NCBI RefSeq assembly: GCF_001427665.1
Contig: NZ_LMHC01000027.1
Span: 110,150-174,149, forward strand
DNA from: Caulobacter sp. Root655
GTDB lineage: Bacteria > Pseudomonadota > Alphaproteobacteria > Caulobacterales > Caulobacteraceae
Direction of reading: 5' to 3'
DNA: 64,000 bases
The notes under the pieces: model-generated
Databases searched by the model: none
Told to the model about the DNA's origin: nothing
Seen by the model: the letters and a program-made list of their open reading frames with translations, nothing else
Shown: positions 34,513-42,630 of the stretch, in pieces
Numbering within the stretch: position 1 is the stretch's first letter
Layout: each line of letters opens with the position of its first letter
Translations under genes and position numbers: made by a program

Positions 34513-35883
34513 GTGAGTTCCTCCCCGCCCGTGATCGCCATGATCGGCGCCGGCTTCAGCGGCGTCATGACCGCCCTGCACCTGCTGCGCCAGCCGTCGC
34601 CGGTGAAGGTGGTGCTGGTCGAGCGGCGCGCTCCGATCGGGCTGGGCGCGGCCTACGCCACCGACGACCCCGCCCACCGCCTCAACGTACGGGCCGGCAA
34701 CATGAGCGCCTGGCCGGATCGGCCCGACGATTTCGTGGACTGGCTGGCCGGCCGGGGCCGCGAGGTCGGTTCGGGCGGGTTCGCGACGCGCGGCGACTAT
34801 GGGCGCTATCTGCAAGGCCTGCTGACGGCGTTGGCCGAGGGGCCGGCCGCCGTCGGCCGCCTGGTGATCACGCCCGACGAGATCACCGCGATCACCCGCG
34901 CCGGCCAGGGCTGGACCCTGACCTGCGGCATGGGCCGGGCGTTCGAGGCCGACGCCGTGGTCCTGGCCCTGGGCAATCCGCCGCCCCGGCCGCCCGAGGC
35001 GATCGGCGCGGACCTGGCCGGCTCAAGCGCCTATGTCGCCGATCCCTGGCGCTGGGACCCGGCCGCCCTGCCGCCCGGCGAGGGGCCGATCCTGCTGCTG
35101 GGAACCGGTCTGACGATGATCGACGCGGCCCTGTCCCTGGCCCGGACCGCGCCCGGACGGCCGCTGATCGCCCTGTCGCGCCGAGGGCTGACCCCGCGCG
35201 AACACCAGGGCGCTCCGCCTTCGCCCTTGCCCGATCCGCCTTCGCCGTCCCTGACCCCGGTCGGCGCGCTGGCCTGGCTGCGGACGGCCACGGAACGTCA
35301 CGGCTGGCGCACGGCGATCGACGCCCTGCGGCCGGCGACCCAGGCGCTCTGGCGCGGTTGGAGCGTCAGGCAGCGCGGCGCCTTCCTGCGCCATGCCCGG
35401 GCTTTCTGGGACGTTCACCGCCACCGGCTGTCGCCGCAGGTCGCCGAGCAGGCGGCCCGGATGCGGGCGTCGGGCGAGCTGCGGATCCTGGCGGGGAACC
35501 TGCGGCGGGCGGACCTGCTGGAGGACCGGACGGTCGACGTGGCGTGGCGACCGCGCGGAACGCGCGAAACGCGGCGATTGCGGGCCGACCTGATCGTCAA
35601 CTGCACCGGCCCCTCGGCCGACGTCGAGCGGTCCGTCGAACCGCTGATCGCGTCCCTGGCCGGTCAGGGCCTGATCCGCGCCGATCCGCTGCGTCTGGGC
35701 CTCGACGTCGGCGCCGGCCATCGGGTGCTCGACGTGCAGGGTCGCGCGCACCCGACGCTGCTGGCCGTCGGGCCGATCACCCGCGGGGCGCTGTGGGAGA
35801 TCAACGCCGTGCCCGACATCCGCGTCCAGGCCGCCGAGGCCGCGGCGCAAATCCTCAGAGCTCTAGCGCCGCGGCGTGCATGA
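34513..35883 (+). CDS. FAD/NAD(P)-binding protein, HpyO/NAD_binding_9 family
   Basis: A 456-aa flavoprotein. The FAD motif IGAGFSGVMTALHLL is at the N-terminus, followed by the family segment ATDDPAHRLNVRAGNMSAWP. A second dinucleotide fold lies near residue 200 (LLLGTGLTMIDAAL), and the third motif near the C-terminus is LLAVGPITRGALWEINAVPDIR. This is the HpyO-like group of urate hydroxylase-annotated flavin oxidoreductases. GTG 34513 is favoured by AGGG 11 bases upstream; an in-frame TTG at 34504 lies too close. Its last 29 bases overlap the convergent LysR gene, and it may belong to the sulfur cluster as a flavin enzyme. Confidence 0.8.
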   Translation: MSSSPPVIAMIGAGFSGVMTALHLLRQPSPVKVVLVERRAPIGLGAAYATDDPAHRLNVRAGNMSAWPDRPDDFVDWLAGRGREVGSGGFATRGDYGRYLQGLLTALAEGPAAVGRLVITPDEITAITRAGQGWTLTCGMGRAFEADAVVLALGNPPPRPPEAIGADLAGSSAYVADPWRWDPAALPPGEGPILLLGTGLTMIDAALSLARTAPGRPLIALSRRGLTPREHQGAPPSPLPDPPSPSLTPVGALAWLRTATERHGWRTAIDALRPATQALWRGWSVRQRGAFLRHARAFWDVHRHRLSPQVAEQAARMRASGELRILAGNLRRADLLEDRTVDVAWRPRGTRETRRLRADLIVNCTGPSADVERSVEPLIASLAGQGLIRADPLRLGLDVGAGHRVLDVQGRAHPTLLAVGPITRGALWEINAVPDIRVQAAEAAAQILRALAPRRA

Positions 35884-36688
35884 GGTCCGACAGCTTGGCG
35901 ATCGACGGATGCGGGGCCGGACCGACCCGGCGCACATAGGCCACCTGCGGCACCACCGGCAGGCCCGCCTCGATCGGCGTGCTCAGCGGCCGGAACAGCG
36001 CCGTGCGGCAGGTGACCGCCAGGCCCGCCTCGACCGCCGCCCGCAGCGCCGACAGGCTGGGGGTCTCCAGGGCGACGCGGTAGGGCCGGCCGTCGCGGTC
36101 AAGCGCCGCCAGGGCCGCGTCGCGGAACCGGCACGGCGGCTCGAGGATGGCCAGGGGCAGCACCGACCGCTTGGCCAGTTCGGGATCGCCATGCCAGACC
36201 ATCGGCGCCACGCGGACGGCGGCGGCGTCCTCCGGCGCGCCCATGCACAGCACCACGTCCAGCCGGTCGCCGTTCAGCAGGTCCAGCAGTTCCGGCGATC
36301 CGGCCACCCTGACCTGCAGCTGGACCTCGGGATTGAGCTGGGTGAACCGGGCCAGCACCCCCGACAGCAGGGTCTCGGCGAAATCCTGCACCAGTCCCAC
36401 TCGCACCGGCCCGACCAGGGCGTCGCCGGTCAGGGCCACCACCGCGCGGTCGTTGAGGGCCAGGATCTCGCGGGCATGGCCCAGCAGGGCCGTACCGGAG
36501 GCCGTCAGGGTCAGGCGGCGGCCGTCGCGGTGGAACAGCGGCGTCAGCACCGTCTCCTCCAGGCGCTTCATCTGCAGGCTCAGCGCCGACTGGGTGACGA
36601 ACACCCGCTCGGTCGCCTTCAGCATCGAGCCGGAGTCGACGATGGCGACGAAGCTGCGTAGCAATTCGGTCGGCAGGTTGGTGGCCAT
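35855..36688 (-). CDS. LysR-family regulator of the organosulfur cluster
   Basis: A 277-aa LysR protein. The winged helix is LLRSFVAIVDSGSMLKATERVFVTQSALSLQMKRLE, followed by a CysB-like type-2 periplasmic fold. It is divergent from the sulfonate-type ABC transporter operon starting at 36819 and so is its probable regulator. The shared 130-base region contains ATAAG half-sites (CCTATAAGAAACTC, GAGGATAAGTC). The 3' end overlaps the convergent flavoprotein gene by 29 bases. The effector could be sulfate or an organosulfur compound; this is not visible in sequence. Confidence 0.88.
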   Translation of the reverse strand: MATNLPTELLRSFVAIVDSGSMLKATERVFVTQSALSLQMKRLEETVLTPLFHRDGRRLTLTASGTALLGHAREILALNDRAVVALTGDALVGPVRVGLVQDFAETLLSGVLARFTQLNPEVQLQVRVAGSPELLDLLNGDRLDVVLCMGAPEDAAAVRVAPMVWHGDPELAKRSVLPLAILEPPCRFRDAALAALDRDGRPYRVALETPSLSALRAAVEAGLAVTCRTALFRPLSTPIEAGLPVVPQVAYVRRVGPAPHPSIAKLSDLMHAAALEL

Positions 36689-36818
36689 GAGGCATGCCTA
36701 TAAGAAACTCTGATATGACCCCTGAGGATAAGTCTATTGATCCAGTAGGGTTTCAACGCCTTTCTCTGTGGAGCAAAGGCGCTCGCGCCGCAACGGTTCA
36801 CGGGACGGCACACCCTCA

Positions 36819-37628
36819 ATGTCTCTGGCGGTCACCCACAGAATTTCTCAAGCATCGCCATGGCGTTGGCCACGCTGGTCGAGCGCGCGATGGCTGTCGC
36901 CGGTGGCGCTGCTGCTGCTCTGGGAGCTGGGCTCGCGACTTGGCGTGATCCCTGAGCGCATCCTGGCGGCGCCCTCGACGGTGGCCGAAACCTTCTGGTC
37001 GATGATCCTGTCGGGCGAGCTTCCGGGAAACCTGGCGATCTCGCTGGGACGGGCGGCGACCGGGCTTTCCATCGCCCTGGTCGTCGCCGTGACCCTGGGC
37101 CTGGTCTCGGGCCTGTCGCGCTGGGGCGAGACGCTGGTCGACCCGCTGATGCAGATCAAGCGCACCTTGCCCGTCGTCGCCCTGACCCCGCTGTTCATCG
37201 TCTGGTTCGGCATCGGCGAGACGCCGAAGATCGCCCTGATCGCCACGGCGGCGGTGTTCCCGCTCTATCTGAACCTGTTCGCCGGCATCCGCGGCGTCGA
37301 CGTGCGGTTGGTTGAGGCCGCCCGCAGTTTCGGCCTGCGCGGTCGCGAACTGATCCTGAACGTCATCCTGCCCGGGGCCCTGCCATCGTTCTTCGTCGGC
37401 CTGCGCTACGCGCTGAGCATCAGCGTGATCATGCTGGTCATCGCCGAGCAGATCAACGCCCAGGCGGGCCTGGGTCACCTGATCAACAACGCCCGCGACT
37501 TCATGCGCACCGACATCATCGTCGTCTGCCTGCTCGTCTACGCTCTGCTCGGCCTCGCCGCCGACGCCCTCGTTCGCACGCTGGAGCGCAAGGCGCTGGC
37601 GTGGCGACCCAGCCTCGTGGAGCAATGA
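36819..37628 (+). CDS. ABC transporter permease, aliphatic sulfonate (SsuC/TauC) type
   Basis: A 269-aa inner-membrane permease with about six transmembrane segments and the EAA loop (EAARSFGLRGRELILNVILPGALPSFFVGLR), typical of the nitrate/sulfonate/taurine group. ATG 36819 gives the normal length; the upstream frame to 36768 is not supported. First gene of the coupled cluster. Its stop overlaps the ATPase gene region (ATGA at 37625-37628). Confidence 0.92.
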   Translation: MSLAVTHRISQASPWRWPRWSSARWLSPVALLLLWELGSRLGVIPERILAAPSTVAETFWSMILSGELPGNLAISLGRAATGLSIALVVAVTLGLVSGLSRWGETLVDPLMQIKRTLPVVALTPLFIVWFGIGETPKIALIATAAVFPLYLNLFAGIRGVDVRLVEAARSFGLRGRELILNVILPGALPSFFVGLRYALSISVIMLVIAEQINAQAGLGHLINNARDFMRTDIIVVCLLVYALLGLAADALVRTLERKALAWRPSLVEQ

Positions 37629-37630
37629 CC

Positions 37631-38479
37631 ATGGCCCAGCCCCGTGTCCGCAACCGGGCCTTCGTCGCCTCGTCCGAAGCGTCGGCGTCCGAAACCCCCA
37701 CCGTCCGGCTGAACGGCTTCACCCGCCGGTTCGGCGACAACGTGGTGATCGACGACCTGGACCTGACCATCGCACCGGGCGAGTTCGTCGCCCTGCTGGG
37801 GGCCAGCGGTTCGGGCAAGACCACCCTGTTGCGCACCCTGGCGGGCCTGGACTCCGCCGCCGGCCAGGACGTCACCACGCCCGCCGCCCGCGCCGTGGTG
37901 TTCCAGGACGCCCGCCTGCTGCCGTGGAAGAAGGTCTGGCGCAACGTCGCGCTGGGCCTGAAGGACAACTCTGGGAAAGAGGGGCCCAAGAAAGAGGGGG
38001 ATGTCCGGGCCCGCGCCGAGGCGGCGTTGGAGGAGGTGGGCCTGGGCCATCGCCTCGACGCCTGGCCCTCCACCCTGTCCGGCGGCGAGGCCCAGCGCAC
38101 AGCCCTGGCCCGGGCCCTGGTCCGCGAGCCGGCCCTGCTGCTGCTGGACGAGCCGTTCGCGGCCGTCGACGCCCTGACCCGGTTGAAGATGCACGACCTG
38201 GTGCTGACGCTGTGGCGCGAACACCGGCCGGCCGTGCTGCTGGTCACCCACGACGTCGACGAGGCCATCGCCCTGGCCGACCGGGTGCTGGTGCTCGACC
38301 GGGGCAAGATCGCCGCCGAGGAGCGGATCGCCCTCGAGCGCCCGCGCCAGCCCGACGCCCGATTCCACGCCCTCCGCCGTCGCTTGCTGGCGCATCTGGG
38401 CGTCGATGCGCCCGCGCCGCAACCCGCGCCGGTGGAGCGGGCTCTGGTCGCCTTCCCGACCGGCGAGGTGGTGCTGTGA
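37631..38479 (+). CDS. ABC transporter ATP-binding protein, sulfonate (SsuB/TauB) type
   Basis: A 282-aa ATPase. Walker A is GASGSGKTT, the Q loop lies in VFQDARLLPWKKVWRN, the signature is LSGGEAQRTALARAL, Walker B is LLLLDEPFAAVD, and the switch is THDVDEA. The PW after the Q loop is typical of the sulfonate/nitrate group. ATG 37625 overlaps the permease stop, but GGAG at 37619-37622 is well spaced (8 bases) only for ATG 37631. A 50-residue C-terminal extension follows the ATPase core. It ends GTGA-overlapped with the next gene. Confidence 0.92.
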   Translation: MAQPRVRNRAFVASSEASASETPTVRLNGFTRRFGDNVVIDDLDLTIAPGEFVALLGASGSGKTTLLRTLAGLDSAAGQDVTTPAARAVVFQDARLLPWKKVWRNVALGLKDNSGKEGPKKEGDVRARAEAALEEVGLGHRLDAWPSTLSGGEAQRTALARALVREPALLLLDEPFAAVDALTRLKMHDLVLTLWREHRPAVLLVTHDVDEAIALADRVLVLDRGKIAAEERIALERPRQPDARFHALRRRLLAHLGVDAPAPQPAPVERALVAFPTGEVVL

Positions 38480-39687
38480 CCGCCGCCGCCCTGCGCCTGG
38501 AGCCGGCGCCCCAACCCTCGGCGCCTCTGCTGCCCGACCTCGACGCGATCCTGCCGCGCCTGACCGCCGCCTTCGCCGCCACCGCCGGCCAGCACGACCG
38601 CGAGGCCAGTTTCCCGTTCGCCAATTTCGAGGTCCTGCGCGAGGCCAACCTGCTGGCCCTGACCGCGCCCCGCCGGCTGGGCGGGCTGGAGGCCGACCTG
38701 CCGACCGCCCTGAAGGTGGTCTCGGCCGTCGCCCGGGGCGAGCCGGCCACGGCGCTGGTCCTGGTCATGCAGTACCTGTTCCACGCCTCGGTGGAGGGCC
38801 GTTCCGGCTGGCCCGAGCACCTCAAGTCGCGGGTGATCAGCGAGGCCATCGACCAGGGAGCCCTGATCAACGCCCTGCGGGTCGAGCCCGACCTGGGCAC
38901 GCCGGCCCGCGGCGGCCTGCCGAGCACGGTCGCCCGCCGCACGCCGGAAGGCTGGCGGATCAGCGGCCGCAAGATCTACTCCACCGGCTCCACCGCCCTG
39001 ACCTGGTTCGTGGTCTGGGCCCGCTCCGACGACGGACCAGATCAAGGTGGGCCGCTGGTCGGCGGCTGGCTGGTGCGGGCCGACACCCCCGGCGTGGTCA
39101 TCGAGGAAAGCTGGGACCATCTGGGTCTGCGGGCCAGCGCCAGCCACGACGTGGTCTTCGAAGACGTGCTGGTCCCGCTCGACCACGCCCTGGACCCGCA
39201 ACCGGTCGGCGCGCCACCGCCCTATCCGGCCAGTTTCGCCGCCTGGTCGGCGGTGCTGACCTCGGCGATCTACGACGCCGTGGCCCGCGCCGCCCGCGAT
39301 TGGCTGGTCGAGTTCCTGTCGAACCGCAAGCCGGCCAACCTGGGCGCGGCGCTGTCGACCCTGCCCCGTTTCCAGGAGGCGGTCGGCGACATCGACGGCC
39401 TGCTGCTGTCCAACCGCGTCCTGCTCGACACGGCCGCGCGCGGCGAGGTGGGCGGGGTCGAGGCGGGCCTGGTCAAGCAGCTGGTCACCGAGAATGCCAT
39501 CAGCGTGGTCGAGAAGGCCCTGAAACTGACCGGCAATCCCGGCCTGACCCGTCACAACCCGCTGGAGCGCCATCACCGCGACGTGCTGTGCGGCCGGGTC
39601 CACACGCCGCAGTCCGACGTGGTGCTGAGCAGCGCCGGCAAGGCGGCGTTCGCGGCTTATGCAAGCGAGATCGGGGCCGGCAGATGA
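38476..39687 (+). CDS. Acyl-CoA-dehydrogenase-fold oxidoreductase (SfnB/DszC-like)
   Basis: A 403-aa member of the acyl-CoA dehydrogenase superfamily: an N-terminal helical domain, central beta domain (WRISGRKIYSTGSTALTWFVVWA), and C-terminal helical domain ending HNPLERHHRDVLCGRVHTPQSD. The HHRD segment corresponds to the region conserved in flavin monooxygenases such as DszC and in SfnB sulfur-acquisition proteins, not in true CoA dehydrogenases. It likely uses reduced flavin and oxygen on a sulfur substrate. GTG start overlaps the ATPase stop (GTGA), and its own stop overlaps the next ATG. Confidence 0.82.
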   Translation: MTAAALRLEPAPQPSAPLLPDLDAILPRLTAAFAATAGQHDREASFPFANFEVLREANLLALTAPRRLGGLEADLPTALKVVSAVARGEPATALVLVMQYLFHASVEGRSGWPEHLKSRVISEAIDQGALINALRVEPDLGTPARGGLPSTVARRTPEGWRISGRKIYSTGSTALTWFVVWARSDDGPDQGGPLVGGWLVRADTPGVVIEESWDHLGLRASASHDVVFEDVLVPLDHALDPQPVGAPPPYPASFAAWSAVLTSAIYDAVARAARDWLVEFLSNRKPANLGAALSTLPRFQEAVGDIDGLLLSNRVLLDTAARGEVGGVEAGLVKQLVTENAISVVEKALKLTGNPGLTRHNPLERHHRDVLCGRVHTPQSDVVLSSAGKAAFAAYASEIGAGR

Positions 39688-40634
39688 GCCGCCTGGTCGT
39701 CGCCAGCCAGCTTCCCGAACTGTTCAACAGCGTCTTCGCCCAGCATGTCGGCGACGCCGAGATCATCGCCGTGCCGCCGGGCCTGACGACGCCCTTGCCC
39801 GACGACGCCAAGGTCCTGGTCGCCGCGCCGTTCCGCAAGGCGGGCGGGGTGCTGCCCGCCAAGGCGCCGGCCGGCTGGCCCTACGACGTCCAGTGGGTGC
39901 AGCTGGTCTCGGTCGGCATCGACTTCTATCCCGACTGGCTGTTCGACGGCCCGGTCGTCACTTCGGCGCGCGGCTCCTCGGCCGTGGCCCTGGCCGAGTT
40001 CGCCCTGGCGGCGATCCTTTCCGAAGCCAAGCGCCTGCCGGAAATCTGGATCGACAAGGCCGAGCGCTGGGCGCCCCAGCCGTTGAAGCTGATCGCCGGC
40101 ACGACCCTGGGCCTGGTCGGGTTCGGGGCGATCGGCGAGGCCCTGGCCCCGCGCGCCCAGGCCCTGGGCCTCAACGTCATCGCCACCCGCCGCTCCGACA
40201 AGCCGATCCCGACCCCGGGCGTCGAGCGGGTCGCCGACCTGGCGACCCTGTTCGCCCGCAGCGACCACGTGGTGCTGGCGGCCCCGGCCACGCCCGAGAC
40301 CCGCCAGATGATCGGCCGCGAGGTGCTGGCCGCCGCCAAGCCCGGCCTGCACCTGATCAACGTCGCCCGCGGGGCGCTGATCGACGACGACGCCTTGCTG
40401 GCGGCGCTGGACGACGGCCGCGTGGCCCGCGCCAGTCTCGACGTCACTCACCCGGAGCCGCTGACCGAGGGCCACCCCTATTATAGCCATCCCAAGGTCC
40501 GGCTGTCGCCGCACACCTCGGTCCACACTCCCGACACCCGCATCAACCTGGCGACCCGCTTCGCCGAGAACCTGGCCCGGTTCCGGTCCGGCGCGCCCCT
40601 GGCCGACGTCGTCGACCTGTCGCGCGGCTACTGA
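39684..40634 (+). CDS. D-2-hydroxyacid dehydrogenase family protein
   Basis: A 316-aa NAD(P)-dependent dehydrogenase. The cofactor motif is GLVGFGAIGEALAPRA, and the catalytic residues are Arg in INVARGALID, Glu in HPEPL and His in LSPHTS. It starts in an ATGA overlap with the preceding gene, so it belongs to the coupled cluster. In this setting it may oxidise or reduce a hydroxy- or keto-acid left after sulfur removal; that is inference. Confidence 0.88.
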   Translation: MSRLVVASQLPELFNSVFAQHVGDAEIIAVPPGLTTPLPDDAKVLVAAPFRKAGGVLPAKAPAGWPYDVQWVQLVSVGIDFYPDWLFDGPVVTSARGSSAVALAEFALAAILSEAKRLPEIWIDKAERWAPQPLKLIAGTTLGLVGFGAIGEALAPRAQALGLNVIATRRSDKPIPTPGVERVADLATLFARSDHVVLAAPATPETRQMIGREVLAAAKPGLHLINVARGALIDDDALLAALDDGRVARASLDVTHPEPLTEGHPYYSHPKVRLSPHTSVHTPDTRINLATRFAENLARFRSGAPLADVVDLSRGY

Positions 40635-40645
40635 AGGACATCCCA

Positions 40646-41503
40646 ATGACCGCCATCAGCCCCGCCAAAGCCTTCACAGAGGGCGCCTTCACGACCCAGG
40701 GTCCGCACCCCGCCAAGATCGAGACCGTGCTGCCGGAGTTTGGCGCCAAGGTGCTGCCCGTCCAGCCGACCCACGAACAGGAGCGGCTCTATCGCAAGCA
40801 GCGCCTGGCGGCCTCGTACCGATTGTTCGGCCGCCACGGCTTCGACATGGGCGGGGCGGGCCACATCACCGCCCGCGACCCGGAACTGACCGACCATTTC
40901 TGGGTCAATCCGTTCGGCGTGCACTTCTCGCGCATCAAGGTCTCGGACCTGATGCTGGTCAGCCACGCCGGCGAGATCGTCGAGCCGCCGGCCAGGGTTC
41001 CGGCCCGTCTGAACCGCGCCGCCTTCGCCATCCATTCCCAGTTGCACGAGGCCCGGCCCGACGTGGTGGCCGCCGCCCATTCGCACTCACTGTACGGCAA
41101 GGCCTGGTCGGCGCTGGGCCGGCTGCTGGACCCCCTGACCCAGGACTCGGCGGCCTTCTACGGCGACCACGCCCTGTTCGAGGAGTTCTCGGGCGTGGTG
41201 CTCGACACCAGCGAGGGCCAGAAGATCGCCAAGGCCCTGGGTTCGAAGAAGGCGGTGATCCTGCAGAACCACGGCATCCTGACCGTCGGCCAGTCGGTGG
41301 AGGCCGCCGTCTGGCGTTACCTGGCGCTGGAGAACGCCTGCCAGACCCAGCTGCTGGCCGAGGCGGCCGGTCCGACCAAGCCGATGCCGCCCGAGGTCGC
41401 CGCGCATACGGCCAGCCAGGTGGGCGGCGAGGCTGGCGGCTTCTGGGCCTTCCAGCCCTATTGGGAGGTGATCACCGAAGAAGAGCCGGACCTGTTCGAC
41501 TGA
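40646..41503 (+). CDS. Class II aldolase/adducin family protein
   Basis: A 285-aa protein of the class II aldolase fold. The zinc ligands are AAHSHSLYGKAW (two His) and NHGILTVG (His), with an upstream GAGHITARDP substrate loop. Adducin/aldolase homologues with this N-terminal extension occur as epimerases, decarboxylases or aldolases. AAGGA precedes the ATG by eight bases. Its stop overlaps the binding-protein ATG (TGATG). Its role in the sulfur cluster is unknown: possibly cleaving the carbon skeleton. Confidence 0.88.
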   Translation: MTAISPAKAFTEGAFTTQGPHPAKIETVLPEFGAKVLPVQPTHEQERLYRKQRLAASYRLFGRHGFDMGGAGHITARDPELTDHFWVNPFGVHFSRIKVSDLMLVSHAGEIVEPPARVPARLNRAAFAIHSQLHEARPDVVAAAHSHSLYGKAWSALGRLLDPLTQDSAAFYGDHALFEEFSGVVLDTSEGQKIAKALGSKKAVILQNHGILTVGQSVEAAVWRYLALENACQTQLLAEAAGPTKPMPPEVAAHTASQVGGEAGGFWAFQPYWEVITEEEPDLFD

Positions 41504-42507
41504 TGATCCTTTCCCGTCGTCATCTGCTGGCGGGCGGCCTCCCCGTCGCTGGCTTGGCCGTCGCCGGCTTCTCGGCGCTCGCCGCCTGCTCCCCCGCCAA
41601 GCCCGCCGGACCCAGGGCGCTCAGCGACCTGACGCTGCGCGCGGCCACCTATCGCGGCAATCTGGAGACCTTCTTCCAGGCGGCCGGCGTGGCCGACACG
41701 CCCTACAAGCTGGCCAAGTCGGAGTTCGTCGGCGGCAACCTGATCGCCGAGGCGATCAACGCCGGGGCGTTGGACGTCGGCGGCATGAGCGAGATCCCGC
41801 CGATCTTCGTGGCCGGCGCGCCGGGCAACCAGGTCCGGATCGTCGCGGTGCTGCAGGGCGACGTGAACAACCAGGTCGTGCTGGTCCCCAAGGACAGCGC
41901 GGCCAAGAGCTTCGCCGACCTGAAGGGCAAGCGCATCGGCTATGTGAAGGCCACCACCTCGCACTACATCCTGCTGCGGCTGCTGGCCGAGGCCGGGCTG
42001 ACCTGGGCCGACATCAAGCCCGTCGCCTTGTCGCCCCAGGATGGGTTGGCGGCGTTCTCCAGCGGGGCGATCGACGCCTGGGTGATCTACGGCGTCATCG
42101 TCCAGCAGGCCCGCCAAGCCGGAGCGCGAGTGCTGCGCACGGCTCTGGGCATATTGTCGGGCAACTATTTGATCGCCGCCGCCAAGTCGGCGCTGGACGA
42201 CGAGCTCAAGCGCCAGGCCCTGGGCGACTATCTGGGCCGCTACGCCAAGGTCACCGATTGGGTGAATGCGGACGGCGCGCGCTGGGCCCAGGCCCGCGCC
42301 GCCGCAACCGGCGTGCCCGCGGCGCTCTATCTGCGCGAATTTCAGGAGCGCAGCGGCCCGACCCGGCTGCTGAAGGTCAGCGACGCCGCCATCGCTTCGC
42401 AGCAAGGCGTCGCCGACACTTTCGCGGTCGCCGGCCTGATCCCTGGCAAGGTCGATGTCAGACCCCTTTGGGACGATCGTCTGAACAGCGCGCTTCGCGA
42501 TGGCTAG
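41503..42507 (+). CDS. Sulfonate-type ABC substrate-binding lipoprotein
   Basis: A 334-aa SsuA/TauA-like periplasmic binding protein. The N-terminus MILSRRHLLAGGLPVAGLAV resembles a Tat signal, followed by a lipobox LAAC (SALAACSP), so it is probably a lipoprotein. The family features GVADT...EFVGGNLIAEAINAGALDVGGMSEIP and KGKRIGYVKATTSHYILLRLL are clear. It serves the permease and ATPase encoded 5 kb upstream in the same cluster. TGATG overlap with the aldolase gene. Confidence 0.9.
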   Translation: MILSRRHLLAGGLPVAGLAVAGFSALAACSPAKPAGPRALSDLTLRAATYRGNLETFFQAAGVADTPYKLAKSEFVGGNLIAEAINAGALDVGGMSEIPPIFVAGAPGNQVRIVAVLQGDVNNQVVLVPKDSAAKSFADLKGKRIGYVKATTSHYILLRLLAEAGLTWADIKPVALSPQDGLAAFSSGAIDAWVIYGVIVQQARQAGARVLRTALGILSGNYLIAAAKSALDDELKRQALGDYLGRYAKVTDWVNADGARWAQARAAATGVPAALYLREFQERSGPTRLLKVSDAAIASQQGVADTFAVAGLIPGKVDVRPLWDDRLNSALRDG

Positions 42508-42519
42508 AAATATTCATAG

Positions 42520-42544
42520 CTCATATTTCAGATCTCGATATGAG
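42520..42544. promoter_or_regulatory. Inverted repeat upstream of the sulfur-cluster TonB receptor gene
   Basis: CTCATAT (42520-42526) and ATATGAG (42538-42544) are perfect 7-bp arms separated by 11 bases, in a 123-base AT-rich gap that ends at the receptor start. The size and spacing suit a LysR-type activator. An ATAAG-like half-site pattern also appears before the ABC permease gene, so the same LysR protein may act at both places. Confidence 0.4.
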
Positions 42545-42630
42545 TTATCCTGCACGTCGTTAGATTTAATGTGCATTGAGACTATGCTTGAAAGCACGAC
42601 ATATCCCCAACAACAAGAACGGGGATAATC

